A stretch of DNA of 64,000 nucleotides from Catenulispora sp. EB89 (GTDB lineage Bacteria > Actinomycetota > Actinomycetes > Streptomycetales > Catenulisporaceae): contig NZ_JBGCCU010000008.1 in NCBI RefSeq assembly GCF_041261445.1, forward strand, positions 186,001 through 250,000, read 5' to 3'. The notes below the pieces were generated by a model. The model ran no database searches and was not told the origin of the DNA. It was given only the letters and a program-made list of their open reading frames with translations. Positions 9,259-16,971 of the stretch are shown here, in pieces. Within the stretch, counting starts at the first letter, position 1; each line of letters opens with the position of its first letter. A program made the position numbers and the translations under genes.

Positions 9259-9285
9259 CGGTTACGAGATATCCAATGGTAACCG
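9259..9285. promoter_or_regulatory. Candidate HxlR operator (inverted repeat)
   Basis: CGGTTAC (9259-9265) and GTAACCG (9279-9285) form a perfect 7-bp inverted repeat around a 13-nt AT-rich centre, in the divergent intergenic region between the HxlR gene and the alpha/beta hydrolase. Size and symmetry fit an HxlR dimer site. Confidence 0.6.
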
Positions 9286-9305
9286 CTTCTCACATGGGAG
9301 GACAT

Positions 9306-10151
9306 GTGTCCACGCCGATCGAACTGCTCCGAGTGCCCGCCAACGGGATCGAGGTGAACGTCGCCGTCGCCGGCAGCGGCCCGGCGCTGTTGTTGCTGCA
9401 CGGCTTCCCGCACACCTGGCGACTCTGGAGCGCCGTTATCGGACCGCTTTCCGAGCGGTTCCGGGTCATCGCCCCGGATCTGCGCGGCCTCGGAGACAGC
9501 TCACGTGCCGCGGCGGGCTACGACGGCGAAACCCTCGCTACCGACGCCGAACAACTGCTGGCCGCACTGGACGTGGACTCGGCCGCGGTCGTCGGTATCG
9601 ACGCCGGTGCCGCCCCGGCGTTCCTGCTCGCCATGCGCCGGCCGGATGTGGTGCGGCAGCTGGTGCTCATGGAGGCGATGCTCGGGCGCCTGCCTGGGGC
9701 TGAAGACTTCCTGGCAGCCGGTGCGCCGTGGTGGTTCGGCTTCCATGCCGTGCCGGGCCTGGCCGAAACGGTCCTGGCGGGACACGAGGCCGAATACGTG
9801 GACTGGTTCCTGGCCGCCGGGACGGAGGGACGCGGCATTCCCGCCGGTGTACGCGACGCTTTCGTCGCCGCGTACACCGGTACCGAGTCCCTGCGCTGCG
9901 CCTTCGAGCACTACCGCGCGATGCCCGAGACCGCGCGCCAGATCGCTGCGGCGACCGCCGAGCACCGGCTGAGCGTGCCGGTGCTGGCGGTCGGCGCGCA
10001 GCCAGTGGGGCCGACGCTTTACCAGCAGTTGCGCGAGGTCGCGGACGATGTCACTCGGCACGACATCGCAGAATGCGGACACATCATCCCGCTGGATCGT
10101 CCCGAGGCTTTGCTGGCCGCGCTGAACGATTTCCTGATCACGAACCGCTGA
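9306..10151 (+). CDS. Alpha/beta hydrolase, epoxide hydrolase/dehalogenase-like (Asp nucleophile)
   Basis: 281 aa. GTG at 9306 chosen because GGGAGG (9296-9301) sits five bases upstream; it also removes a non-conserved N-terminus. Oxyanion motif HGFPHTW, nucleophile elbow VVGIDAG with Asp99 where lipases have Ser, and catalytic His259 in CGHIIPLD. An Asp nucleophile is the mark of epoxide hydrolases, haloalkane dehalogenases and fluoroacetate dehalogenases. A substrate cannot be chosen among them. It is divergent from the HxlR regulator and probably controlled by it. The 3' end overlaps the convergent alginate-lyase-like gene by 14 nt. Confidence 0.85.
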   Translation: MSTPIELLRVPANGIEVNVAVAGSGPALLLLHGFPHTWRLWSAVIGPLSERFRVIAPDLRGLGDSSRAAAGYDGETLATDAEQLLAALDVDSAAVVGIDAGAAPAFLLAMRRPDVVRQLVLMEAMLGRLPGAEDFLAAGAPWWFGFHAVPGLAETVLAGHEAEYVDWFLAAGTEGRGIPAGVRDAFVAAYTGTESLRCAFEHYRAMPETARQIAAATAEHRLSVPVLAVGAQPVGPTLYQQLREVADDVTRHDIAECGHIIPLDRPEALLAALNDFLITNR

Positions 10152-11442
10152 TCGGGTCCAACTGTTCCGGTGCCGGACGCAGCAGCCAGATGTCCCCGCC
10201 GGGCGGCGTCGGGAGGTGCGACACGGCGGCGCGCGCCGTGCGGTCTCCGGCGTCAGCGGCCGCGTGGACGACGTCGTCCGCGGCGAACGCCTGGAACTGG
10301 AGCTCCGGGTACGTCCACGCGGCCTGGCCGGTGGCGGCCGGGACCACGAAGTCGACGGCCTTGAACAGCGTGCCGCCGGTCGGGGTGGCGTAGTGCCACA
10401 GGTCGACGCCGACGTGCTTGCCGATCATCGCCAGCCGGGTCAGGGCCACCAGGTCGAAGGTCGAGTAGTGGAAGCTGCGGGTCCGGGCCAGCTCCAGCGG
10501 CAGGCCGCCGTTCGCGGCGATCTGCACGTTCAGCCGCTTGGTCTGCGCGGTCACGACGATCGAGCGGGCCAGCGCCGGCTGCCCGGTGGCCAGCGCGAGC
10601 GCGGCCTCCTGCATGTCGAAGAACGAGCCGTGGTTGTTGGTCGACGCGGCCTCGTCGGAGGCGTTCTTGCTGGTCTGCAGCCAGCCGAGGAACTGCTTGT
10701 TCCAGGTGGTCATGCCGGCCTGGTCCGCGGCCGACCAGCCGGGCGCGCCGGTGTTGAGCAGCGCGACGGCGTCCAGGATGTCAGTGAACTGCTGCGAGAA
10801 GTCGATGATCCCGATGCCGCGGCCGCTGACCGCGCAGGGGATGAACTGCGTGTAGTCCAGGCTCGGGTTCATGCGCGTGGCCGGGTCGACGAACCAGGTG
10901 CGCAGATCCAGCGCCGCCCGCTGCGCGTACGCCGCGTCGCCGGTGTAGTACCAGGCCAGCGTGAGGTCGTAGACGGCATTGAACATCTCGCCACGCTCGG
11001 CGTGGTCGGTGATGTCGTCGATCGCAGGATTGCGCACGCCGTCGCGCTGCACGTACGGGCAGCCCCAGGGGTTGGCGGCGGTGGCGGGCTGCGTCGGCCA
11101 CCAGTAAGGGGCCTGACTCAGGTAGTCGTGCTTGTCGCCGCTCGGCGGCAGCTGCGGCTTGTCCGTCACGGACCAGGGCCCGGCGGTGAGCGCGGCGTCG
11201 GCCTGCTTGCGCAGGTCGGCGAGCGGGGCTTGCAGCGACGGCAGCCCGACGCGCACGAGCTCGCGGGTCAGGGCCAGGCGGTAGCCGTCCAGGACGACGG
11301 TCGCCGGGACCTGGAACCGGTGCGCCGGCGAGCTCTGCTGCGCGGAGCCCGCTGCCGAGGCTGTGGCTGCCGATGGCGCGAACAGACTGGTGACGAGTGC
11401 GAGGGCTGCGAGTATTCGGGGCGTCGTGCGGCTGCGTTTCAA
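10138..11442 (-). CDS. Secreted alginate lyase family protein (PL5-like)
   Basis: 434 aa. TTG start at 11442 with GGGAGA upstream; a Sec signal peptide with cleavage near ASAAG (about residue 30). The mature part shows the alginate-lyase toroid motifs: DYLSQAPYWWP, RDGVRNP, TNNHGSFFDMQ (the family NNHG motif with catalytic Asn/His) and a late FHYSTFDLVALTRLA segment. Family members cleave mannuronate-rich polymers by beta-elimination, but many actinobacterial homologues are untested, so the polymer is open. Single gene, convergent with the hydrolase at 9306. Confidence 0.85.
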   Translation of the reverse strand: MKRSRTTPRILAALALVTSLFAPSAATASAAGSAQQSSPAHRFQVPATVVLDGYRLALTRELVRVGLPSLQAPLADLRKQADAALTAGPWSVTDKPQLPPSGDKHDYLSQAPYWWPTQPATAANPWGCPYVQRDGVRNPAIDDITDHAERGEMFNAVYDLTLAWYYTGDAAYAQRAALDLRTWFVDPATRMNPSLDYTQFIPCAVSGRGIGIIDFSQQFTDILDAVALLNTGAPGWSAADQAGMTTWNKQFLGWLQTSKNASDEAASTNNHGSFFDMQEAALALATGQPALARSIVVTAQTKRLNVQIAANGGLPLELARTRSFHYSTFDLVALTRLAMIGKHVGVDLWHYATPTGGTLFKAVDFVVPAATGQAAWTYPELQFQAFAADDVVHAAADAGDRTARAAVSHLPTPPGGDIWLLRPAPEQLDPISGS

Positions 11443-11587
11443 CGAAGGTCTCCCGTTCCGCCTGGTAGAGGTGATTCACATACGTGAAGCGATGACAGAG
11501 CCATGAATTCCGCGGCCTCAGTGTCGCGCGGGAGACGGGGCACGTCAATGAACTCATTCGGTCCGGTCCACCGGCCGGATAAATCAG

Positions 11588-11616
11588 TTGTCCGTGCTCT
11601 GCGGGCCCGGCAGGAT
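11588..11616 (+). promoter_or_regulatory. Candidate promoter for the leader-peptide/tRNA locus
   Basis: TTGTCC (11588-11593), a 17-nt spacer and CAGGAT (11611-11616) give a good actinomycete sigma-70-type promoter. The predicted start of transcription, near 11623, is about 45 nt before the leader ORF. Confidence 0.5.
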
Positions 11617-11667
11617 GTACCCATCAAGCGGTTCCGAAGCCGAGATCGGACAGGAAGGGGCAGGGAC

Positions 11668-11745
11668 ATGACCGTCGTAGCGACCCGACTGTGCGTCCTC
11701 CGGTCCCTGTGCCTTGCACGCCTTCCGGAGGAGATCTCGGCCTGA
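11668..11745 (+). CDS. Putative 25-aa Leu/Cys-rich leader peptide
   Basis: The peptide begins MTVVATRLCVLRSLCLARL and ends PEEISA. The ATG is preceded by AGGAAGGGG (11652-11660). Five of 25 residues are Leu (codons 8, 11, 14, 16 and 19; CTG at 8 and 14), and each CTG is followed by a TGC Cys codon. The stop codon lies at the foot of a 10-bp dyad, and a 17-bp terminator follows 21 nt later. This is the layout of translation-coupled attenuation, but no amino-acid biosynthesis gene follows: the next gene is a tRNA-like sequence. I do not recognise this peptide as a known leader. It could be a chance short frame, although its start signal, codon content and position argue against that. Confidence 0.5.
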   Translation: MTVVATRLCVLRSLCLARLPEEISA

Positions 11746-11764
11746 CCGTCACCAGGTGACGGTC
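11696..11764 (+). promoter_or_regulatory. Attenuator-like hairpins overlapping the leader ORF
   Basis: Two hairpins precede the terminator. TCCTCCGG (11696-11703) pairs with CCGGAGGA (11725-11732) across the Leu/Cys codons. GACCGTCACC (11744-11753) pairs with GGTGACGGTC (11755-11764) over the stop codon. A ribosome stalled at codons 8-16 would disrupt the first. No clear mutually exclusive antiterminator was found by eye. Confidence 0.5.
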
Positions 11765-11765
11765 C

Positions 11766-11809
11766 AAGGGCCGCCCGCCGGAAGGGGAAACCTCCGGCGG
11801 GCGGCCCTT
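11766..11809 (+). terminator. Strong intrinsic terminator between leader ORF and tRNA
   Basis: A perfect 17-bp stem: AAGGGCCGCCCGCCGGA (11766-11782) pairs with 11793-11809, with a 10-nt loop AGGGGAAACC, followed by TTCTCG. It ends 13 nt before the tRNA, so it either terminates the leader transcript or gates readthrough into the tRNA. Confidence 0.85.
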
Positions 11810-11822
11810 TCTCGTACCGCAA

Positions 11823-11896
11823 GCTTCCGTAGCCCAATTGGGAGAGGCACGGCGTTCAGAGCGCCGTCAGTGTGGGTTCGAATCCCACCGGGAGCA
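11823..11896 (+). tRNA. tRNA-like gene, anticodon CAG (Leu codon CUG) but class I fold with short variable loop
   Basis: 74 nt. Acceptor 11823-11829 (GCTTCCG) pairs with 11889-11895 (CGGGAGC) over 7 bp with one U-G; discriminator A11896; no encoded CCA. The D-stem is GCC/GGC (11832-11834 with 11846-11848). The anticodon stem CGGCG/CGCCG is perfect around loop TTCAGAG, giving anticodon CAG at 11857-11859. Variable loop TCAGT has 5 nt. The T-arm is GTGGG-TTCGAAT-CCCAC. All features of a functional tRNA are there, but bacterial tRNA-Leu normally has a long class II variable arm, which this lacks. It may be a special-purpose or differently charged tRNA, or a tRNA-shaped regulatory RNA. It could be an old pseudogene, but every stem is intact. 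Confidence 0.75.
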
Positions 11897-11958
11897 CTGG
11901 GCCTGATTTCGCGTCCCTCGTAAGGGTTTCGGCGGTTCCGTTCGTCGCCCAGAACTAT

Positions 11959-12014
11959 TGGTCTGAACCAATCTTGTAAATGGTCTTGACCAATCTGTTC
12001 CCCGCACGTACAAA
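11959..12014 (+). promoter_or_regulatory. Chitinase promoter with paired 12-bp direct repeats
   Basis: TGGTCTGAACCA (11959-11970) and TGGTCTTGACCA (11981-11992) repeat at a 22-bp interval and match the TGGTCTAGACCA-like elements known from Streptomyces chitinase promoters, which mediate chitin induction and glucose repression. The second copy covers the -35 TTGACC (11986-11991); 17 nt later TACAAA (12009-12014) can be the -10. This strongly supports chitin-responsive control of the gene at 12090. Confidence 0.85.
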
Positions 12015-12089
12015 GTGGACACCGGGCCACCCCACGGGCTCGGCGAGTTGCGCAATCCACCAGCACCTCTCCCCACCCTTGGAGGGCTC

Positions 12090-13385
12090 ATGCGGATCGG
12101 AAGACGGAATCTTCGCGCAGCACTGACAGCCGGCTCGGCGTTCGGGCTGGCGGTCGGCGCGACAGCTGTCGCGGTGGCCACGGCCCCCGCGGCGCAGGCC
12201 ACCACGTGCGCCGCGGCGTGGAGTTCCACCGCCGTCTACACCGCCGGCCAGCAGGCCAGCGAGAACGGGACCAACTACACCGCCAACTGGTGGACCCAGG
12301 GCAATGACCCGGCGACCAACAACGGCGGATCCGGCACCGGACAGCCGTGGACGTCCAACGGGGCGTGTACCGGCGGCGGCACCACCGGTGGCGGAACCGG
12401 TGGCGGTACCGGCGGAACCGGCGGCGGCACCGGTGGGGTGAGCGGCCTGCTGCTCAGCCCGTACAAGGACGTCACCGTCAACATGAACTGGAACACCTAC
12501 CAGATGCAGTCGGCCGTGACCGGGTCCGCCCTGCCGGTCGTGGGTTCCGGGAGCCTGGTGTCGCAGTACATTCCGAAACTGCCCGCGATCACCCTCGCGT
12601 TCGCCACCGGCTCCTGCGGCAGCGAGACCTGGGGCGGTGTTCCGGCCGCCGGCTTCGCCTCGGAGAACGTGGCCCAACTGCACGCCGCCAACCTGAACTA
12701 CGTCGTGTCGACCGGAGGTGCGGCCGGGACCTTCACCTGTGCCTCGACGTCCGGCATGGACTCGTTCATCGCCCGCTACGCCAGCCCCAACATGGTCGGC
12801 GTCGACTTCGACATCGAAGGCGGCCAGAGCCAGTCCGACATCCAGAACCTCGTCGCCTCCGCGGTCGGAGCACAGGCGCAGTACCCGAATCTGCAGTTCT
12901 CCTTCACGCTCGCCACACTGGGCGCCTCCGACGGCAGCTACGGCGGCGTGAACTCGCTCGGCGACGAAGTCGTCCGGGCGGTGCGCGGCTCCAGCCTGAA
13001 CCACTACGTCATCAACCTGATGACCATGGACTACGGCAGCGGATCCAGCAGCGTGTGCGTCGTCTCCGGCAGCAGTTGCCAGATGGCGCAGTCGGCGATC
13101 CAGGCGGTGAAGAACCTCGAGCACACCTACGGGATCCCGGCCAGCAAGATCGCCGTCACGCCGATGATCGGTATGAACGACGCCACCAGCGAGATCTTCA
13201 CAGTCGCCGACGTCAACACCCTGTCGTCCTACGCAACCAGCAACGGCCTGGCCGGGCTGCACTTCTGGTCACTGGACCGGGACACGCCCTGCTCGGACAC
13301 CTACGCGTCCCCCACCTGCAACTCCATCCCCAGCACGACAGCGCTGCAGTACACCAAGCAGTTCATGAGCGACACCGGGCACTGA
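12090..13385 (+). CDS. Secreted GH18 chitinase with N-terminal CBM5/12
   Basis: 431 aa, ATG with GGAGGG at 12081-12086. Signal peptide to about residue 34 (AAQA|TTCAA), then a carbohydrate-binding module of the CBM5/12 type (AWSSTAVYTAGQQ with NWWTQGNDP, about 35-90), a Gly/Thr linker (GGGTTGGGTGGGTGGTGG, about 92-116), and a GH18 barrel. The catalytic DxxDxDxE motif is present as the VGVDFDIEG strand, with the acid Glu near residue 243; the late LHFWSLDRDTPC strand is also typical. It hydrolyses chitin by substrate-assisted catalysis outside the cell. Promoter repeats upstream agree with chitin induction. It ends just before a strong terminator and is convergent with the ABC operon. Confidence 0.95.
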   Translation: MRIGRRNLRAALTAGSAFGLAVGATAVAVATAPAAQATTCAAAWSSTAVYTAGQQASENGTNYTANWWTQGNDPATNNGGSGTGQPWTSNGACTGGGTTGGGTGGGTGGTGGGTGGVSGLLLSPYKDVTVNMNWNTYQMQSAVTGSALPVVGSGSLVSQYIPKLPAITLAFATGSCGSETWGGVPAAGFASENVAQLHAANLNYVVSTGGAAGTFTCASTSGMDSFIARYASPNMVGVDFDIEGGQSQSDIQNLVASAVGAQAQYPNLQFSFTLATLGASDGSYGGVNSLGDEVVRAVRGSSLNHYVINLMTMDYGSGSSSVCVVSGSSCQMAQSAIQAVKNLEHTYGIPASKIAVTPMIGMNDATSEIFTVADVNTLSSYATSNGLAGLHFWSLDRDTPCSDTYASPTCNSIPSTTALQYTKQFMSDTGH

Positions 13386-13396
13386 CGACGAACCCA

Positions 13397-13432
13397 GAGC
13401 GGGCCGCGCACGTCTCTGTGCGCGGCCCGCTC
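13397..13432. terminator. Bidirectional 15-bp stem-loop terminator
   Basis: GAGCGGGCCGCGCAC (13397-13411) pairs perfectly with 13418-13432 around loop GTCTCT. It lies between the convergent chitinase and FtsX-type permease genes. Confidence 0.9.
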
Positions 13433-13480
13433 GATGCAGAACGCGAGGTGGATGGCCGGTGGCTGTCAGGCCGCCGGGTG

Positions 13481-16042
13481 TCAGCCGGCCTCGACCGGCC
13501 GTGCCCGCAGAGCGAGTCTGGTGGGGATCAGAACGGCGGCGGCGGCCAGGGCTGAGGTCGCAGTGATTATCGCCAGGTAGAGGAGCGGGGGAATGTAGGG
13601 GAGCGGGGAGCCGGTGAGGCCCAGGCTCACCATCATGAGCGGGGGGAGGGGGACCAGGGTGCCAACTGCCACCGCGATGAGGATCAGCATGAGCGTTTCC
13701 ATGCGCATCATGCGCAGGACCTGGTCGGGCGTGGCGCCTACCAGCCGGAGGAGGGCGAACTCCCGGGTTCGGGAGAGGGTCGTCATCACCAGGGTGTTGG
13801 CCACGGCCACGGCTATGTAGCCGAAGACCAGGACCAGGGGGAGGGCGTTGCCCAGGAGGCCGGCTGTGGCTGTGCGTTGTTGGGCCGCGGACAGGCCGCC
13901 CTTGTCCCGCACTTGAAGGCCGGGGTATCGGGTGGTGAGGGCGGTGAGTTCGGCTTCGGTCTTCTTGGGGTCGGCTGTGCCTGCGACCCGGACGAGGACT
14001 GAGTCGTAGAGCCGGCGGGAGCTGTGCTGGAGGAGGGTCTCGGCAGTCAGGGTGACGTCGCCGAATCCGAGGCCGCGCTGGTAGATGGCGATCACCTGAG
14101 GGTGCACGGTCTGCCCGTCGGGGAGGTGGATGCGGGCCTTGTCCCCGATGCCGACGCCCAGGGTCGCGGCCGCCCCCTTGCTGAGCGCCACCGTGTCCGG
14201 GGCGAGCTTGTCCAGGCTGCCGGAGGTCACGTCCAAGTCGACGACCCGGTCCAGGTCGCCCGGGGCCAGGCCCTCGGCGGAGTACTTGAAGATCTCCGGG
14301 GAACCGAGCAGGGGCGTCGAGGCATAGAGGTCGATACGGATCGTGCCCACGGCGGTTTCCACGCCGGGGAGGCCCCGGATCTGCTGCGGGGCGTCCACCG
14401 GGAGGCCGCCGGCTTCGCCGGTGAGGGTGTAGTCGGCCAGGACGCCGGCTCGGGCCTGGTCGCCGGCGGCGGCGCTCATGGTGGTGGGGATGAACAGCTG
14501 GACGGAGGCGAAGCCGATGGCGAGGATCAGGGGGCCGATTCCGGCGGCCAGACGGCGGGCGTTGGCCTGGGTGTTGGCGACGGCGAGGTAGCCCAGGTCG
14601 CCGAAGCGGCGGCGGAAGGGCGCGGCCAGGAGCCGGGTCGCGCGGGCCACCACCGGCGGGGCCAGCATCAGGCAGGCGATCACCATGAGCAGGCCGCCGG
14701 TCGCCGCGCCGGCCACCGCGAAGACGCTGCCGAAGAACAACGGGAGCGTTGAGGCGGCGAAACCGATGAGCAGGAGCAGCGCCCCGAAGACGACCCGGGC
14801 CCGGCCCAGGCCCGGTTGCTCGGTCTGGGACCCGCTCAGCGCCTCCACCGGACGGATCGCCACCACTTTGCGGGCTACCGTGAACCCCGCCACCTGTGCC
14901 GCGAGCACTCCGATGCCGACCGCCGCGACCATGGGGATCGGACCGTAGGAGAACTCGAAATCCTCGGGCAGCATGCCGACGGCCGAGAACGCGGCGCGGA
15001 GCAGGCCGGCGACCGCCGTACCCGGGAAGCAGCCCAGCACCGAGGCCACCACCGAGATGAGCAGGACCTCGCCGGCGATCATCTTGTGGATCTGCTTGGG
15101 CGTCGCGCCGACCGCGCGCAGCAGCGCCAGTTCACGGCGCCGCTGGTGGACGTTCAGCGCCAGGGTGCTGCCCACCACCATCATGGTGATAATCACGACG
15201 GTGCCGCCCAGGGCGCCGGCCAGTTCCTTCAGCGTCCCCCGGGCCGACGCCACGTCCGGATTCTCCACGCTGCTGCGCCCGGCACCGGTGTAGAGCTCGG
15301 TCCCGGTGCCCTTCAGCGCCGCGCCGATCCGGCCCTTCAGCGTGCCGATGTCAGTGCCGTTCGTGCCCTGATCCGCCAGCACGCCGATCGCAGAAACCTG
15401 ATCCGGGCGGCCGAACAGCGTGCGGGCCTCGTCGTCGGCGAAGAAGACCGGCGGCGTGCGCAGGGCACCGCCGCCGGTGAACGTCACGATGCCGACGACC
15501 CGGTACGGCGTCGCGGCGCGGGTGGAGGCGATCTCGACCGAGTCGCCGACCTTCGCCTGCACCCGGTCGGCGACCGAACGCTCCAGCACCACCTCGTCGG
15601 CCTGCTGCGGCTCCCGGCCGTCGCGCTGGAACGGACCGAGCCCGGCCGCGCTCCAGTTCGTCCCGTCCGAGGTTCGGCCGTCGGCCCCCTGCACCAGCTT
15701 CCCGTCCTTGTCGACGACCTGCGCCGGGAAGGTGAGCACGCCGACGGCCCGGCCGACCCCCGGGATGCCCGCCACCCGGCCGACCAGGTCGGCCGGGACG
15801 CCCGCCACATCGGTGATCGGCTTGCTCTTGGTCTTCTTCCCGTCGTGCACCGAGAACGACCGGTCCCCGCCGACGACGATCGGCGCGGCGGCGTAGCGCT
15901 GCACCGGGACTCCGTTGCCGATGCCGGACTGCAGGATGATGCCGAAAGCGGTGATGAGCACCGAGGCACCGAACAGGGCGACGAACGCCCCGACGAACCC
16001 GGCCTTGCGTTCTCTGAGGGTCTTGACGATCAGCTGGAACAC
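13481..16042 (-). CDS. FtsX/MacB-like ABC transporter permease
   Basis: 853 aa, GTG start 3 nt after the ATPase stop. An N-terminal membrane segment (AGFVGAFVALFGASVLITAFGI) is followed by a large extracytoplasmic MacB-type domain, a three-helix FtsX core (GTVVIITMMVVGSTLALNVHQRRRELALLRAVGATPKQI), a second soluble domain and a second FtsX core (NTLVMTTLSRTREFALLRLVGATPDQV). The duplicated FtsX arrangement is typical of actinobacterial permeases for antimicrobial-peptide resistance or lipoprotein-type export. It works with the ATPase at 16046 and is encoded beside a two-component system, which usually means induction by the compound it handles. Confidence 0.92.
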   Translation of the reverse strand: MFQLIVKTLRERKAGFVGAFVALFGASVLITAFGIILQSGIGNGVPVQRYAAAPIVVGGDRSFSVHDGKKTKSKPITDVAGVPADLVGRVAGIPGVGRAVGVLTFPAQVVDKDGKLVQGADGRTSDGTNWSAAGLGPFQRDGREPQQADEVVLERSVADRVQAKVGDSVEIASTRAATPYRVVGIVTFTGGGALRTPPVFFADDEARTLFGRPDQVSAIGVLADQGTNGTDIGTLKGRIGAALKGTGTELYTGAGRSSVENPDVASARGTLKELAGALGGTVVIITMMVVGSTLALNVHQRRRELALLRAVGATPKQIHKMIAGEVLLISVVASVLGCFPGTAVAGLLRAAFSAVGMLPEDFEFSYGPIPMVAAVGIGVLAAQVAGFTVARKVVAIRPVEALSGSQTEQPGLGRARVVFGALLLLIGFAASTLPLFFGSVFAVAGAATGGLLMVIACLMLAPPVVARATRLLAAPFRRRFGDLGYLAVANTQANARRLAAGIGPLILAIGFASVQLFIPTTMSAAAGDQARAGVLADYTLTGEAGGLPVDAPQQIRGLPGVETAVGTIRIDLYASTPLLGSPEIFKYSAEGLAPGDLDRVVDLDVTSGSLDKLAPDTVALSKGAAATLGVGIGDKARIHLPDGQTVHPQVIAIYQRGLGFGDVTLTAETLLQHSSRRLYDSVLVRVAGTADPKKTEAELTALTTRYPGLQVRDKGGLSAAQQRTATAGLLGNALPLVLVFGYIAVAVANTLVMTTLSRTREFALLRLVGATPDQVLRMMRMETLMLILIAVAVGTLVPLPPLMMVSLGLTGSPLPYIPPLLYLAIITATSALAAAAVLIPTRLALRARPVEAG

Positions 16043-16045
16043 GGC

Positions 16046-16783
16046 TCACCATTCCCCGAGCTTGGTCATCTGTTCGGCGACGCGCTCCGGTGTGGGATGC
16101 GTCATCTCCTCCGCGTGGCGGCCGTCCGCGAGGAACACCACACGGTGCGCGTAAGAGGCGGCGACCGGGTCGTGGGTCACCATCACCACCGTCTGGCCGA
16201 GGCGGTCCACGACCTCGCGCAGCAGACCGAGCACCTGCCTCGCGGTCCGGGTGTCCAGCGCCCCGGTCGGCTCGTCGGCGAACACCACCTCCGGCCGCGC
16301 CACCAGCGCGCGGGCGATGGCCACCCGCTGCTGCTGGCCGCCGGAGAGCTCGGCGGGCCGGCGGTTCATCTGCTCGGCCAGCCCCACCTGCCCCAGCACC
16401 TCGTGCAGCCGCGCGGGGTCGATCCGGCGTCCGGCCAGCATCAGCGGCACCGTGACGTTGTCGGCGACGGACAGCGCCGACAGCAGGTTGTACGCCTGGA
16501 AGACGAAGCCGACCCGCTCCCGGCGCAGGATGGTCAGCCCGACCTCGTCGAGCGTCGACAGGTCGGTGCCGCTGAGCACCACCGAGCCGGCGTCCGGCCG
16601 GTCCAGCCCGGCGGCGCAGTGCAGGAAGGTGCTCTTGCCCGCCCCCGAGGGACCCATCACCGCGGTGAACGAGCCCCGGGCGAAGGCGAGGGACAGGTCG
16701 CGCAGCGCGTGGACGGCCCCGGCGCCCTTCCCGTACGTCTTGCGGACGCCGTCCAGGCGCACCACCCAGGGCGAGTTGTTCAC
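16046..16783 (-). CDS. ABC transporter ATP-binding protein (MacB/LolD type)
   Basis: 245 aa. GTG at 16783 chosen: GGAGG lies 7 nt upstream and homologues start near VVRLDGVRKTYG; a longer open frame upstream would run into the control region. Walker A GPSGAGKS, Q-loop FVFQAYNLL, signature LSGGQQQR, Walker B VVFADEPTGALD, switch VTHDP. It powers the FtsX-type permease downstream, 3 nt away. The promoter region carries the GGTGCAGAAAACTGC motif shared with the small-peptide gene at 19041, so the linked response regulator probably controls it. Confidence 0.93.
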   Translation of the reverse strand: MNNSPWVVRLDGVRKTYGKGAGAVHALRDLSLAFARGSFTAVMGPSGAGKSTFLHCAAGLDRPDAGSVVLSGTDLSTLDEVGLTILRRERVGFVFQAYNLLSALSVADNVTVPLMLAGRRIDPARLHEVLGQVGLAEQMNRRPAELSGGQQQRVAIARALVARPEVVFADEPTGALDTRTARQVLGLLREVVDRLGQTVVMVTHDPVAASYAHRVVFLADGRHAEEMTHPTPERVAEQMTKLGEW

Positions 16784-16876
16784 TTTCGGCCTCCACTGCT
16801 CGCGCTCATCACCGGCACACCCCGAACGTAGGTTCATGACCAGGCGCGACAACACGGCGTGGACTGGAGAATCGAT

Positions 16877-16891
16877 GGTGCAGAAAACTGC
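16877..16891. promoter_or_regulatory. Shared motif GGTGCAGAAAACTGC, site 1 (candidate response-regulator box)
   Basis: The 15-bp string is identical to the one at 18938-18952. Here it lies between the divergent ABC exporter and sensor kinase genes, 94 nt from the ATPase start and 81 nt from the kinase start. The TGCAG-AAAA-CTGC core is a dyad. Confidence 0.65.
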
Positions 16892-16971
16892 CGCTCGCAG
16901 CGCGCCCACGGCCCCCGGCACCGCCGGTTGGTAAGGTGATCGCGATGTCGACGCAGAGGATTTGAGGAGCT

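Noticed and set aside
11823-11896. Reading the tRNA as an ordinary tRNA-Leu
   Set aside because: Anticodon CAG fits Leu, but the variable loop has 5 nt; canonical bacterial tRNA-Leu has a long variable arm. Reported as tRNA-like with unknown charging.
12360-12440. GGCGGTACC-type repeat in the chitinase gene
   Set aside because: It simply encodes the Gly/Thr linker between the chitin-binding and catalytic domains.
14816-16831. Open frame of about 670 codons antisense to the ABC permease/ATPase
   Set aside because: Composition typical of a shadow frame; the minus-strand genes have full ABC motifs.
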